A DNA stretch of 64,000 nt, taken from Siderastrea radians. Its lineage: Eukaryota > Cnidaria > Anthozoa > Scleractinia > Rhizangiidae. Shown in pieces: positions 21,630 to 34,500 of the stretch. The translations under genes were made by a program, and so were the position numbers. Each line of letters starts with the position of its first letter. Positions within the stretch are counted from its first letter, which is position 1. Where the stretch lies: positions 53,361,841 to 53,425,840 of the forward strand of contig OZ024890.1 in assembly GCA_964017195.1 (NCBI GenBank), written 5' to 3'. The notes beneath the pieces were generated by a model. It did no database searches. It saw only the letters and a list, made by a program, of their open reading frames with translations, and was not told the origin of the DNA.

Positions 21630-24470
21630 GACTTTTTTCACTAGTGATAACCGTTTTCATGGTTTTGGGCCTGGTGTCTAGTCACCGAAGAAACTACCCT
21701 GATGGATATAACCTAAGAAATGACGTGAATTTTTTTGAGACGAAACAAATTGTCCGCAACCAGTAAATTGACATCCAAATTTTTTTTATCGACTTCCAAA
21801 GTTAATGATGTGCTCAAACTAATGATAAAAGGTTTATTTAATGGTCGTACTTGTTTTTCAAGGCGAATTATCTGTCTTTTAAGGCGAACTATTCGTCTTT
21901 CAAGGCAAATACTGCCATTCTAAAATAAGACTCCTGTTTCGCAATTTCGAAGCCTTAGTAATAGAACACCGCAACTTCTTAATATGTTATGACCAATAAT
22001 TATATATAAATAGTGATTGACCCACCAAATTGCCCGTCTTTATATGGTCATTATATATTTGATTCCGTTTCAGTGCGTGTGAACATACGGCAACTCAGGT
22101 TGTTTCCCATCAACCACCGCGGACCTGTGTACACAGTTAGAGAGGTTTTAGAAGGTGAAACGGAAGAGTTTAAAACACTACAGCGCTTTATCTTCAAAGA
22201 CTGCGGTAAGGATATGCAAAAGAGCACGCTAAAAAAATTATTAAAAAGCGCCTTTGGAGCAAAAGGCCTGGAAATTCCTGGTACAAACGAATGAGTATTT
22301 CACAGTAAACTGTGTAGAGCGACTTTCGACACACACCTCACATGAATTTTCTTCAAGTATAATTCGTTTCACGTTGAACGTTGACTGTGGACGAGAGAAA
22401 ACTTTGCTCCGTCGTGGCCCTTGACTAATGAAGTACTTTCTTGGTCTTTCGTTTTAGCTTTTAGACGATACGGTAAACAGTACAGTCCTCTCAAAGACGG
22501 CGAAGGAAGTTCCAAGCATATGATGTGCCTCAGCAAAAGCAGAATGGATAAGGAAGAGACAACTATGGTGACTGCTATTCCTGATAGAGTAGTGTGCCAA
22601 GACAGGAAATGTGAGGAATACTTTCACGAACCCTGCCTTGTAGTAAAACCAGATCAGAAAGGTGTGAAAAACCGGCAAGAAAGTGAATTAGATGGAAGTA
22701 GCGACGACTTTGAAAGCGCGTATGAGCCTGCAAATATCATTCGCCGAGCTCTGGAAGATTTGTTTTCAAAGGTAGGGAAAAATGTTGAGGATTCTGATCA
22801 AGCGAAGGATCTGCAAAGTTGTGAGGAGGCTGCGTACAGTGGAAAGAAAGACGGTTCGGGAGCAGTGGAGAGTAATAGTGATAGAAAGGAAGAAAAGATA
22901 TCTGCATCTGAAGACTGCTTAAGGGAGAGAAATGGAGAAAGGAAATCAGTTAAGGTCGAAAAGTTCTCCAAGCCTATAAACAAACGCGTCGAGGACATGA
23001 CAGAAATGATTAAATCAATGTTCGATCCGTGCATTGAAAAGATAGAACCCGACGGCGACGATAGTTGCTGCAGCTTTCTCGATCGCAAGATAAAGAAGAA
23101 GTTATATGAAGAGAGCTTGAAGCCGTCTTGTTTATTTCATGAGGATACTATGCAAAAGAAATTTCGAGAGCAAGGTGTTTCATATTCGAGCTATATGAGT
23201 AAGGACGTCCTAAAGAAGACCATCAAAGCATGTGATCTGACAGCAGAAGGCCTCACAAGTGAAGTGAAAGACTCTTCAGAACAGCAGAAAGAAGAGAAGA
23301 AGAGTGCGTGTGAGGGATGGCTGCAGGTGTGTGAGGCACGCGTGCACCCTGCACCTCGGTTGTTATCGCTCCCACAACCCCCTGCACTCCCACAGTGTTC
23401 ATCGTGGACTAAGTCTGTCAGCTCGTGGGACTATTCTAAGGTTGCGCTTGGGGGAGGGGCCACAATTGTAGCATTGTTCGCCGTGTACAGATGCTTCAGG
23501 TAAGAAGTGATTCCAGTTCTAACCGAACTGGAATTAATGATTTAGGGGCACCCAACGGTTCGTTTCGGAGAATATCTGTTCAGAGGCGTAAATCGCCTGA
23601 GATATTCACTTTAAATTGCAGCGCAAATAGAGATCTCTTTGGCGAAACATTACCTCATACTTTCGTAAAATACAAACTAGTTAGCATGAGAACAACATGA
23701 TTTACATGTGAAAAGCAGGAGGGTCTTTACCAAAACAAGGTCAACTCCAGCTCACTTCCACTCAAAGGCTAGGTAACTAAGCACACAACTGTGAAATGGA
23801 CTATTCGAAAAGCTTTTACCTTGAAGAATAAGATGGTACTAAATCTGTTTTAATTTACCTTTGTTTTTTCCAGGCACTGATCTACGCATGCGGACCTTAT
23901 TTTATTGAATTGACGTGATTTATTTCATCTCCTATTGGATCTTCGTGATATTAAGATATTTGTACAGCTAAAGCCAGTTTTGCCTTGTCAATTACAGATT
24001 ATTTTATATTGGTATCTTTAATAAGTTCAAGAAGGGGTTTTGAAAAAATAAATAAATAAACGTACTTCCTTAATTGTAGGAGGATTAAAGGAATCTCAGC
24101 TGAGGATATCCTTTTTTATTATACCGTACGGCCACGCTGATGCAGTTCCATAGAAAATGCATTGGGTCGGAGGGGCTGACGCGAGCCGGTCTGGTAAAAG
24201 TACTCCGGCCCTGCGCATGTCATCTGATCATACAACGTGCGTACTTTAACGTGCATTCACTAAGAATTCAAATTGACACTTGGCGCTTATTTTCTGGTAT
24301 TTCAGTCCTTCTCTCTCTGTCTCGTTTGCCTCAACTTTGAGGAGTTCTCGTTGCCACCTGTCCTCATTCCTTCCTTTAGTTACTGTTATAGAAAAACCAC
24401 TAACACAGAAGAGTATTGATCTTCCAATCGTACAAAGGTTGCGTAAATGTACATGTGTGATTTTGAGAAA
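21630..24470 (+). repeat. Segmental duplication, copy B (intact gene copy)
   Basis: Homologous to 1-3180 in the same orientation. Copy B holds about 270 bp not in copy A (about 24020-24290, with an (aaat)n stretch) and lacks copy A's insertion at 2452-3030. The left border lies near 'gatcgacttttttcactagtg'. Confidence 0.9.
22074..23880 (+). CDS. Tail-anchored, charge-rich protein of unknown family (intact copy 2), 5' end not found
   Basis: Two internal exons, 22074-22205 and 22458-23499, join in phase 1 (gactgcg|gtaagg to cgttttag|ct). A conserved donor (cttcag|gtaag) at the C-terminus joins 23874 to give FR-His-stop (stop at 23878-23880); without that splice the frame stops at 23501-23503 after FR. 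The known part is about 390 residues. It holds an N-terminal segment (VNIRQLRLFPINHRGPVYTV), a Cys/His motif (C-x4-C-x4-FH-x2-C, in VCQDRKCEEYFHEPC) resembling half of a PHD-type finger, a long Lys/Glu/Ser-rich region, and a C-terminal membrane segment (DYSKVALGGGATIVALFAVY) followed by RCFR. That layout fits a tail-anchored ER or mitochondrial protein. Copies lie at 450-1875 (broken) and 63121-64000. An upstream first exon is required because the first exon here starts at an acceptor. Confidence 0.7.
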
Positions 24471-24479
24471 CAGAAGGGA

Positions 24480-27400
24480 AAATAATAGCGCGATTCGATC
24501 GGTTATTGTTTGTTAAGCCCGCCTACTTCATGATAATGAGTACAGCCGTGCGTTCATGGGAATCAATAGATGACTCTCTTTTCGAGAGTCTTTGAATAAC
24601 ATTAGGAAATATGACAGACCTAGCAACTGTCATGGACTGTAAGTGAACGAGACGAGAACAGTAGCCATTCTGCGCAATGAAAATATAAGCCAGATAATCA
24701 GATGCAAGGAAGCAGCATCAAGAGAAAAAGAAAACGAGATCACTGTTGGAAGCCGCTTGAATAAAGCCCTGGCTAAACGGAGTCGCAAGTCAACGCATGT
24801 TAGGACATGTGAACTTGCGATGGGTGGCCAAACGGACTCGCAAGTAGACGCAAGTTTAGCCCAAGTAGCAAAGAAGCCTTTCAATACAGCCTTTAGTGCA
24901 AGCGCGCCCGTACAAAGAAAAACAATTATACTGATCTTGATCTTGAACTTGAAAAACGAGCGTTTACTTCCGTGCAAATTTGAGCTCGATCAAAGTGAAC
25001 GCAAGTCATCGCAAGTATCATGAAATTCCCTGGGAAATAAAGTGACAAGGTTAGGATTACGATGAAGCGAGACTAACAGTAAAACTCACAGGAGAAAAGA
25101 CAATTTTTTTTTACTGAATGAGAAAATTTAAAAGATGAGCCTTGGTGTAACACTGAACGTTGAAACCTTTAACATTCAATTGCAGATAAATAAATTATTT
25201 TATACTTATGAAACCCTTTCGTAAAAATAATTTTAATTAATCAGCCATATCAAAAGAAAAAAAAAACAGAGAACAAGACACTGGGTACGACAGGCGAAAA
25301 CAACAACTATCACAGCGTTAAATCACAGCGAGACAGTGCTGAAACTCGCGTTTATGGCTGCCATCTCCAGTGGCTTCTCCAATTAGAAAAACAGTGGTTA
25401 GAGTTTGACCTTGAAGATTGTTAGTCGCGTTTTTCGGCGGCTGCATTTATTTGATTCCTTTCAACATTTTCTGTCCGGGCGGAAAAATTATGCGAAGCAC
25501 CCGGAGATGAGTTTTCACTGAAACACGCTCATTGCATTATTCAGCGCCGTCTGTCAGCGCGAGATTCAAAAGTGCGATCGTTTGTAATTTATTCGCACAC
25601 TTTCGTAACAGGGACTCAGTGATCCAATCAGAATACGAGGATATCTTTAAGAAAACTAACTTGGTCTCAGTAGTCATCAGCATCAAATTTCTACTCATCA
25701 TATCAGTCCATAAATTTTCTTGATGAAACAAAACGTTTGGAGACAAGGGGCACGAATTTGTATAATGATGTTAGGGCTCCTGAAAAATATCGTCGAATTC
25801 TCATTGAATTGCCTGTCCTCATCAAACTATGCTAATTCACTAAACTGAGTGGTCAAGTAATTATCTCAAGATCTGCAACTTCTTTGTTGTCGTCTCGTAA
25901 TCCACTTCTATTTTATATGTTGACGTATAATGGCATCTATCATAACAACTAATTTCTTTACATTTTCTGTACATATATTTCAATAATTAAATTCTCCCTT
26001 TTTCCTATTTACCAATGTTCAACTTGTTTTAATTACTTTTTCTGGAAAAGTACATGGAATGCAGATCGACTTCCAGATGTGAGAGCCAAAAGCTACCCTT
26101 GATGCTAACCACGTGATCCCTCTGAAAAATTAGGCCCGGACCAAACGGATTCAACATTTGCTTTAAACACCGTTCACCTTCACAGCGGTCAAACGCAAAA
26201 AACAACGTCACTTCCGGTTTTTCAGAGCCTTGAAGATTGAATCAGTTCAGACTTTTACGAGCGCGAAGTTCATATGAAAACGATACATAAAATGTCCCGA
26301 CAAACCAAATTTCGCGGCGATAAAACTTGTGGATGCTAGTTACTTCATTCTGAACATAGGCTCAAAGCAAAAAGCTTAAGTTTTCACAAATAGCGTTAAG
26401 TTTTGCGGTTTAAGTGAAACTTTCGACATTTGTCTGTATTTTCCTCCGTAAAATTATGGCGGGAACTGCGCACGCGTCGTGCGTTTGACCGCTGTGTGCC
26501 GTTCAACATTGTTGAATTCACATCTTGAACGCGTTTGGCCACCCGTTTAAGTGCTGCTGAATGTTGTTTAGGAAAGCTCGATTGCCATCAAACATTCCAA
26601 CAAAAGAGTTGTATTCAACAATGCGGATCGTGTTGCATCTGTTTGACTGAGGCCCTACGAAAACCACAAGTACGATGCAATATGCACTCCAGAATTAAGT
26701 GCAACTTTGGAACCAAATTAGAACTAATTGAAAACCACACAAAGCTGTTACCCTTACCCTCACATATCCTAATTTAATTAAAAAACCCTTGAACAATACC
26801 CTTTTCCACATTTTGCTTTTCGTATTTATCTTAAATTCCATAGCCGCAGACACTAATTATTCATCCCTTGGCTTTAGCTCACGATTCCCACAAAAATACA
26901 AGGGAAAAATTTGATTAACCATCGGACAGTTTCTTATAGTTGACCAGTTATTTAAATTTTTCCACTCCTCTACATGGAAAGGTATTGATATTTGAGGGAA
27001 AAAATGACGGTAAGAATAAACGTATTAGTGCGACTGTCTATTGACTGCCATGAAACGGTGAAACCAAACCCAACACATCAGGCTAATAAGAAAGCAAACG
27101 TAAAAAATGGCAACGAACCAATCAGAACTCGAACGAACGTCAAGTAACTGGGTACCGAGTGAAAAGCGCGGGAAAACAAGCAACCCGGGGCAGGGTACGG
27201 TTCAGTTATCGTCCACGCTACAAACTTGCAATCTGTGCCAAGCGTGGAAAAACGTGTATCCGGTCCCGCGCCAAGAGCTGGAAGAAGAGTAGCCGGTGTA
27301 CATTGTACTAAAAAAAAAAATATGAAAAAGAAGAGAGGGGCGATGGGGGGGGGGGGGGATGCAGCTGCGGAAAAACCTGCCTGTAAGTCAAGTTGCAGTT

Positions 27401-27530
27401 GGTTTGTTGCCGATTGTTTAATAAGTCCCAGCACGTCCACTGTGAATAGACAGCGCACCGATACGTTTGAGCACCTACGCGAATCTCACGAATACCCTTC
27501 AACCCTTCAGCTCTTCATTCTTTCTGTAAA
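24480..27530. other. Intergenic between the tail-anchored gene and the 3' end of the TBC gene
   Basis: No gene was found. Repeats of 'cgcaagt' and 'gcaagtcaacgcaagt' type near 24780-25020 and the 'accaaacgg' / 'gcgtttggcc' motifs near 26135 and 26533 suggest decayed MITEs. A G11-type tract lies near 27346. The 3' UTR of the TBC gene should lie just below 27536 on the minus strand; I could not fix its polyadenylation site. Confidence 0.4.
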
Positions 27531-27535
27531 GCTAT

Positions 27536-28531
27536 CTACTCTGCTGAATGCAAACTTGTCCTAGACGCATTTCGGAAGCTCCCAATGCCTTCTGTTTTCA
27601 TTTTCTTAAGCCGCTGAATGACGTCAACAGTTTCTTCATAGTAGTGAACAAGGTACGGTTCAGTTAACATCGACGCCAAAAACTGCTCGAAACAAATCGA
27701 CCAGTCGAGATCCAAAGCACCAGAAGAAGGTCGCTCGTTCGATTGGTCGGTATCTAACATCCCTGAAGAGGGCTTGTCATTTGCCTGATCTGTGTTTAAA
27801 GCCCCGGATGAAGGTTCGCCGGGTACTTGGTCCACTTCTAATGTCCCGGATGAAAGTTTGCCATGTAACTGATCTATTTCTATTATCCCGGACGAAGGTT
27901 CGCCGTGTGATTGGTTGGCAGTGTTTCCTGTGATTTGGTCTCCTTGTTTTACAACAAGTACATGTGAATTGAAGTCTTTTGGATTGGAAATTCTTTCAGC
28001 AGAACCACCAACGCTAGATTGACAAGAACCAGGATCGCCAAGACTCAGTTTATTGTACACTTCATGCAAGGTATCCTGTGTGGTCTTTGCCTCTGAGGGA
28101 ACCTGTTCAGGGGTACTAAACCCCTCATCACTCCCCACAAGGACAAAGTCGTCTCCGTTTGAGCTCCTAACCGGACTACTGAGAGAGGATTCACTGCTTC
28201 TCGCCGCGTCAATTAATGCTTCCTTCACTAATGAGGAAGACCCAAGTTCTGATGTGACTGTTAATTCGTTAGGCCCAGCTGAAAGATCCACAGAATCTGA
28301 CGTGAAAGATTCGAGTTCTGCTACATGAAGTGGGTCCATGAATTGTTCCAAAGCATTGCTTTTTAGCTGCTGTTCAGCGGTTTTTTCTCCGCTAGTGTCC
28401 AACTCCCCTCCGAACTCGCCCAGCTTGAGCAACATGTTTCCAACTGAAGCAATCGACTGGTACATTTCTTGCTCATTAGGCAGCTCACGGAATAGCGAGT
28501 ACAACGTCTTCCACAACATAATGAAGTTCTC
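27536..28531 (-). CDS. TBC1D9: Last coding exon of the TBC1D9-type gene, with 14-residue tandem repeats
   Basis: The acceptor gtcttttaag|gag starts [20 protein letters not shown] and [20 protein letters not shown], matching the conserved post-EF region. A long acidic, Ser/Thr-rich disordered region follows. Near residues 1197-1265 five tandem 14-residue units (pattern G-x-x-SSG-x-L-x-x-DQ) occur before the conserved motif [19 protein letters not shown]. The stop codon is at 27536-27538. The ATG near 28552 lies in the intron and is not the start. Confidence 0.9.
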   Translation of the reverse strand, partial: ENFIMLWKTLYSLFRELPNEQEMYQSIASVGNMLLKLGEFGGELDTSGEKTAEQQLKSNALEQFMDPLHVAELESFTSDSVDLSAGPNELTVTSELGSSSLVKEALIDAARSSESSLSSPVRSSNGDDFVLVGSDEGFSTPEQVPSEAKTTQDTLHEVYNKLSLGDPGSCQSSVGGSAERISNPKDFNSHVLVVKQGDQITGNTANQSHGEPSSGIIEIDQLHGKLSSGTLEVDQVPGEPSSGALNTDQANDKPSSGMLDTDQSNERPSSGALDLDWSICFEQFLASMLTEPYLVHYYEETVDVIQRLKKMKTEGIGSFRNASRTSLHSAE

Positions 28532-31500
28532 CTTAAAAGACAAATCGTACATTAAAACGCTACGTCTTCCTAAAGATCAGCCTCGTGTTGAATGGATGTG
28601 GTTTCGAGTTCGCCAAGAATGCTGGATACAATGACAAAAGACGCATTTTTACAGGATAAAATCTGAAGTTAAATGTAAGTTCACAAATGCCAGTGAGAAG
28701 ATGGAACTGTTCACAACTCTGTGCATTGTTTTACTTTAGAATTCAGCTCTTTCCTATTGGAATTAGTCTCCTACGCAGCCGTTCTTAAGGCCGTCACGCA
28801 ACGCTCCTTCTCGCGTGACGACCCAAAGAAAGGTTGCGTAGGCAAACCCTCGGTAAAAATGCATCTTTAGTATTTTTGTTTAGCGATGTTGGTGAACTCG
28901 AAGCTAAACTATTCTAGGAAGGAGTGCTAACACTCCCCCCCAGCCCCCCACCCTAGATAGGAAGCAAGTGTATCTTATGTCATTTTAGTTTTTTCCTTTA
29001 ACAAGGGGTTTAATTACACGTTTATCAACAAAGCAATATAAAAGCAAACTTCATCTTTCCAAAAACCTTAATGCTATACAACATCTTCGACACATAATAC
29101 AACTTCGTTCTTGGTATCAATATCACCGTCTAAACAGTCGTCTATTATGTTGATTACGTAAAGAGGGAAGAACACGTGAACTCGCGCGAAGGCCTCTGCG
29201 TGGAAACTTGACGCGCGTGACAGGCGGCAGCCAACTTTCGCGCGCGTTCCCATGTTCTCCTCGCTTGACTCGACTATCCCTGAGTAGAAGGAGGGAGTTC
29301 GCGTGGTGTACGTTAATACGATCATAATTCCATCTAAGACATGCTGTTATCTCTAAACCTGTAATTATTGCATGGGATTTGTTTCATCACTGTCTTCCCG
29401 TGGAAGGCCTTGACAATATTTTTATTGAATTTTCTTTTGTTTATTAGAGGTTTATTACTAAATAAGGGCGTTGATCGCAAAGTAAATATTCCAGTAAGGG
29501 GGGGGGGGGGGTAACAAATACGGAGAAATTTTTAGAACAACTACCGTTATTTGGTAAATTGACTGAAAAACAATGAAGTCCTAATTACTGACTAAGCTGA
29601 CAATAGATTTTAAATTACTATAAGGCTTGTTATACCTGGCTCATGGATGGAATTTCTGTGACTCTTTTCTCGTTGTCCTCAGTATTTTCACTGATCCTCC
29701 TTTCTTTACTCCCGCTTGCTCTCGGTGCAACACTGACTGGCATCTCCTCCGGAACATACTGATCTCGCGACTGTGGCTGATCACGTGGCTGTGCCTGATC
29801 ACGTGACTGTGCCTGGTCAGATGACTGTGTCGTCAAATCCTCGGTACTGCCACTTTCTCTCAGCTCCAGGCAGCTGTCGACTGATTCAGCATCACTAACA
29901 TCCGTAACCTCGTCACAGATGGCAGGAGGTACATGCATTCGGTACATGAACAGCATGCGATCCTGTGTTTCCCCCTTGCAGATGATGCCCAGGCCTTGAG
30001 CAAACTCTCGAAAGCTTATCAGGCCATCCTCATCTTCATCGATCACCTGTACGCCAAAACAGTGAAGATTGTCTTTAATAGTCAGGTATTTCATCAGCAG
30101 AAAAAACGTCAAATGAAAATTGATTAATTTACACAAGTAGAATGGCGTGTCAATGAGGGCATATCCCTTGTCACGCAAACGTTTGCAAATCTGAGAAACG
30201 TCGGATCTCTACTGATTATTTTTACTTTTTGGCTGCCATTTTGTAGAAAGGACTATTCCTAAAATGTACATGTACCTTAATAACATGTTTAGTGTTAGTA
30301 TGATAGGATGTAATGAAGGTCTATCAGTCTGTACTGACCTTAAAAGCCCTTTGAGCTAGGATAGGCCCAATCTCTCCAGTCCCCCAGTTAGTCAGGCATT
30401 CGAACAGAGGCTTGAATCTCTCGCAATCAATACACTGCTGCTGTACGAGAGGGAAGGTGAGAGGGGTATCCTTGGAGTCTGGGTTACCATGGTTACGGGT
30501 CAGAAGGTGCCCTGCCTGGTGACCAAAGACAAAAACGTCACCCTTTAGTTATTAGCATACAGAGTGGTACAGATGTTTAAAAACCTCTACCCTAGTCACC
30601 GTCCGTAATGATCTCTTGCTACAAGATTCAATACAAAGAATTAAATGAGCACTGGTCTACAAAAGTAAGATTGTTTTATACTTTGAACTTCCTAGATGCT
30701 TCCTTAAGTCAAAGGTCAAAGACGTTACAGTGGTGTTACAATGAAGTACGGTGGAAACCCGAGATGGAAGAAAGTGCCAAGGGAATGGGAAAATGTTTTC
30801 TTTATAACCGGGGTTTGTTGCCCCCCGCAGGGTTTTCGAGGAGGCAGAATTGAAGTCCCCGCGTAATCATGGGAAATTGTTGTATACCAGATGAAATCTC
30901 GACTTCAACAAAGGCGAGGCGCGCAAGCTGCTGTCGGGAAACCGCAATATTTACACCAGCTAAACGAACTGCGAACGTCAAATCAGTCAAATAGATTTTA
31001 CAAGACTTGGGCAAACGCTACAGTACGGTGAATGTTGTTTTAAATGCTGATTTGCCTTTCAAAAATTGTTTAGCTGATCGTTTGATCCAGATTTCTATGA
31101 TTTTTGCAATTCTGTTCGCAAAGCGGCTCCAATTTTGTTCAACCGGTCGCCACTAACTGCACTATTTTTAACCGACGAAGTCGTGTTAGAGCAGTCGTGA
31201 CAAGACCGTGGACTGGTTTGGTCGGTCAAAATACGTGGTGTAAGGCTCATAAGGTGTGTATTTCGCCATGGCCCACGGGATGGGATGACGTGAGAACAAG
31301 AGCGGACGAGTCGCCATTTTAAATTGGCAGGTCAAGAAAGGTGACGGAGGCTTGGTGGAAGATTTGCTTCGACCGTGTTGTGGTATAATTTTGTGCTGAC
31401 CTCTGAACATATAGAGAAGAAGTTGTACACAGACATCGATTAGTACACACACGCACGCACGATAGGACAAGGGTCCACAAGCACTGGTCCGCCGAGCAGT

Positions 31501-34500
31501 GTTGGCTTTGGCCGGACTGAAATATCTGTGCAATACTAGTGAAAGAAAGTAAGGAGGACTGATAATAACAGGAGGTGAAGTCCAGTGGCACTGTTGATGC
31601 TGGTGGGCCCAAAGTGTTGCTGAGACAACGTAAGGATAGAATCGTTCTCAGTAAATGTTATGAGAGGAAAATTCTGGTTATGTTTAATACTTGGAAAGTG
31701 TCTTGCTGCGAACGTTAAGAAAGGTTTATAATGGCAGGTGGGAAATGAATTACTTCACGAGGCTGGATCTTCTTGGATAGTATAAGCGGCACAGAAGGAT
31801 ATACCAGTTAGTCTTTTTAATTTTTCTGCTTTACTTTTAAATTTGAACCTTTGTTCGATTTTAGAGTTCGAGACACTGACTTGCTGATTCCGGGAGAGCA
31901 AACCGGATTTAACGATTACGTCATAAGACATGCTTTAACGTGTTTGAGATAAAGCGACGACTTCGCTTTTTTTTACTAATTTCTCCAGATTCTGACGGTG
32001 TGTTTGTCTTAATCAATAATCTATTTTTATAGCGCCATATTCACAACAGTATACATTACGTTCTAATTCGCTACGCTCAAACGAACGTAAAATATTTTCC
32101 GCTTAAATACTGCAGAAAACATAATCACAACAGCTTGATGGGTGGATGCTCAGGCAATCGAAACTGACGTTTATTCGTCAAGCAACAATATTTAACAGAC
32201 ACAGTTATAGCTTATTACAAGATGATGAGCATGCTAGAGAAGGGAAAAGAGGCACCGGCCGAACATTGGACAAATTACACCACTCAATGAACTTTAGAAT
32301 CTCGTTCTTATATTTCTTCACTGTGAAGTCAGCTTTAGATCTGAAAAACGTCGAGGGAAAGTCCTTCAAGTCTGGATTGACCCTAGTGGGTAGGTGATTC
32401 CAGTGACTATCAGCATCAAACATCTGCAACGAGAAAAGGATAACGATAATAGAAGAACGTGTACCCTATAAAAAACCCTAGAGTCCAAGAGTGGTGTCCT
32501 CCTGCCAGGGCCATGATGGCAAGCGCCCAAAACTTTCTGTCCAATATCAACTCGGGCCAGTGCCCCCTCTCGCTGTTAACTTTTGATGACAAGCGTCCCG
32601 TATTTCTAAGTTCCACTAAAGAAAAAAGAAGGCACACAAAACGATGATCAAAAACGGAAAACAACAACTCAAATTCTTGCTATAAAAACGAAACAAGACT
32701 CGGAGACTAGGGCCATGATGGCAAGCGCCAACAACTTTCTGTCCAATATCAACTAGGGCCAGTACTTCCTTTCGCTGTTAACTTTTGATGACAAGCGTCC
32801 CGTATTTCTAAGTTCCACTAAAGAAAAAAGAAGGCACACAAAACGATGATCAAAAACGGAAAACAACAACTCAAATTCTTGCTATGAAAACGAAACAAGA
32901 CTAGGAACAACCATAAGCAAAGCTAAAACCAATCCATCGAATCTACTACTGCCCAATAAAGAATTAGTTTTCCTCCCATGCTCCAACGCGTTTGCGTGGA
33001 AATACTTAAAGTCCACTATGAAACTGCAGTCCTTAGCCCAATGTCCTGAGCGATTGCACCGGTAGCAACGGTTGGGATTTGCAGCGTATTCTGGACGGCC
33101 TAAAACAGGCACACACACAAAATAAACAAACAAACAAGCATAAGCATGAAGAAAATTTCTGGAAATAAACTCTGAACGGGTGGGTGGGCGGGATATCAAA
33201 AGCAAACGCCAGAGTGGAAAGCGAGAGCGAGAGGAATCGATTAACTCTTGCAGAACCTCAAATACCAGAACTATCCAATCACAGATTCCCTGGAGACACC
33301 CCTAAAGGCGTGTACTACAATAGCACAAATACAACCTGCTAATGATCTGTATACCAGCGGAAAATACGTAATACATCGCTCACAAATCTCGGTAACGGCA
33401 TGTTCAGTTGTGGACAAAATTTATCTTTAAATTTTAATTTTAATTCAACAAAATATTCAAAGCGATAAGACAGATGAGCTGAGTCATCAGATTTTAAACA
33501 TTACGCCATTCGGTAACGCAAAAGACAAAATACTGTCACAATTTTCGTCACGCCGGTTAGCACGTTGAGATTCGGACGATGTGTTTGTCTTTGTCATGTT
33601 TTTATAGTGCCCTATTCACAACAGTATATAAATACATCGCTCACCACTCTCAGTAAAAGCATGTTCAGTTGTGGACAAATTTATATCGACATTTCATTTT
33701 TTAGTTTAATTCAACAAAATTAAATATTCAAAGCGATAAGACAGATGAGCTGAGTCATCAGATTTTAAACATAACGTCATTCGGTAACGCAAAGGGCAAA
33801 ATTTTCGTTACGCCAGTTAGCACGGCACGTTGAACCAAGTAAAACATTTATCGAGGATGGAATGGGTCAAAACGACTGGTAAATGCCTATAATGCACTTT
33901 CTTGTAACCTGTACGATAGAGCATAACAATGATTTATTTCGTATTTGCATCCACAATTTGGCTTAAGGAGCCCTTGACATGATTAAAGGAAACTGTGCAC
34001 AAAGTGTGGTTCCTAGGCGTGGGGAAAAGTTCAGTTCCTTTGGGCTGTTACGGTGCCCATGCTGATCAATCGTAAAGGTGTGGTTACTTTTATATTGGGA
34101 AATTTATCGCCCATTTCTTGAAATGCGTCTGTTTTGAGAATTTGTGATGGCTTTTTTGTTCAGGGTTTTGAGGAAGACTGACCAAAAGACAGCGAAAAAT
34201 GATCTTGAGTGAAGAATGCATGAGGTCATGGGCGTAGTCTGTGGGGTTATGTTTGGTGAGGAGAGGGTGAATAGTTCAGTTGACCTCCTTTCCAGGGTAT
34301 TGGTCGCCTTTTCATTGGCCAAATTTCAGCGTTAGTTACAGTTACGCACTTTTGCTGCAACTTGCTGTTACTACAGATGCTTGAATGTTAATGAACCTGC
34401 CGTCACGCACGCCCCGCTTGCTTTCTTTTCGAGACGAACCAACACTTCGTCGGTTCTGCACGCATTACGGGCCTATGTTTAACCGACGAAGTCGAGTTAG

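Noticed and set aside
24643..25023. 126-codon plus-strand and 115-codon minus-strand overlapping frames
   Set aside because: The sequence shows short internal repetition (cgcaagt) typical of a decayed repeat, and neither frame has splice or start context.
27078..27458. 126-codon minus-strand frame with Pro and Phe runs
   Set aside because: It is driven by a G run and A/T tracts just beyond the TBC stop codon, with no domain.
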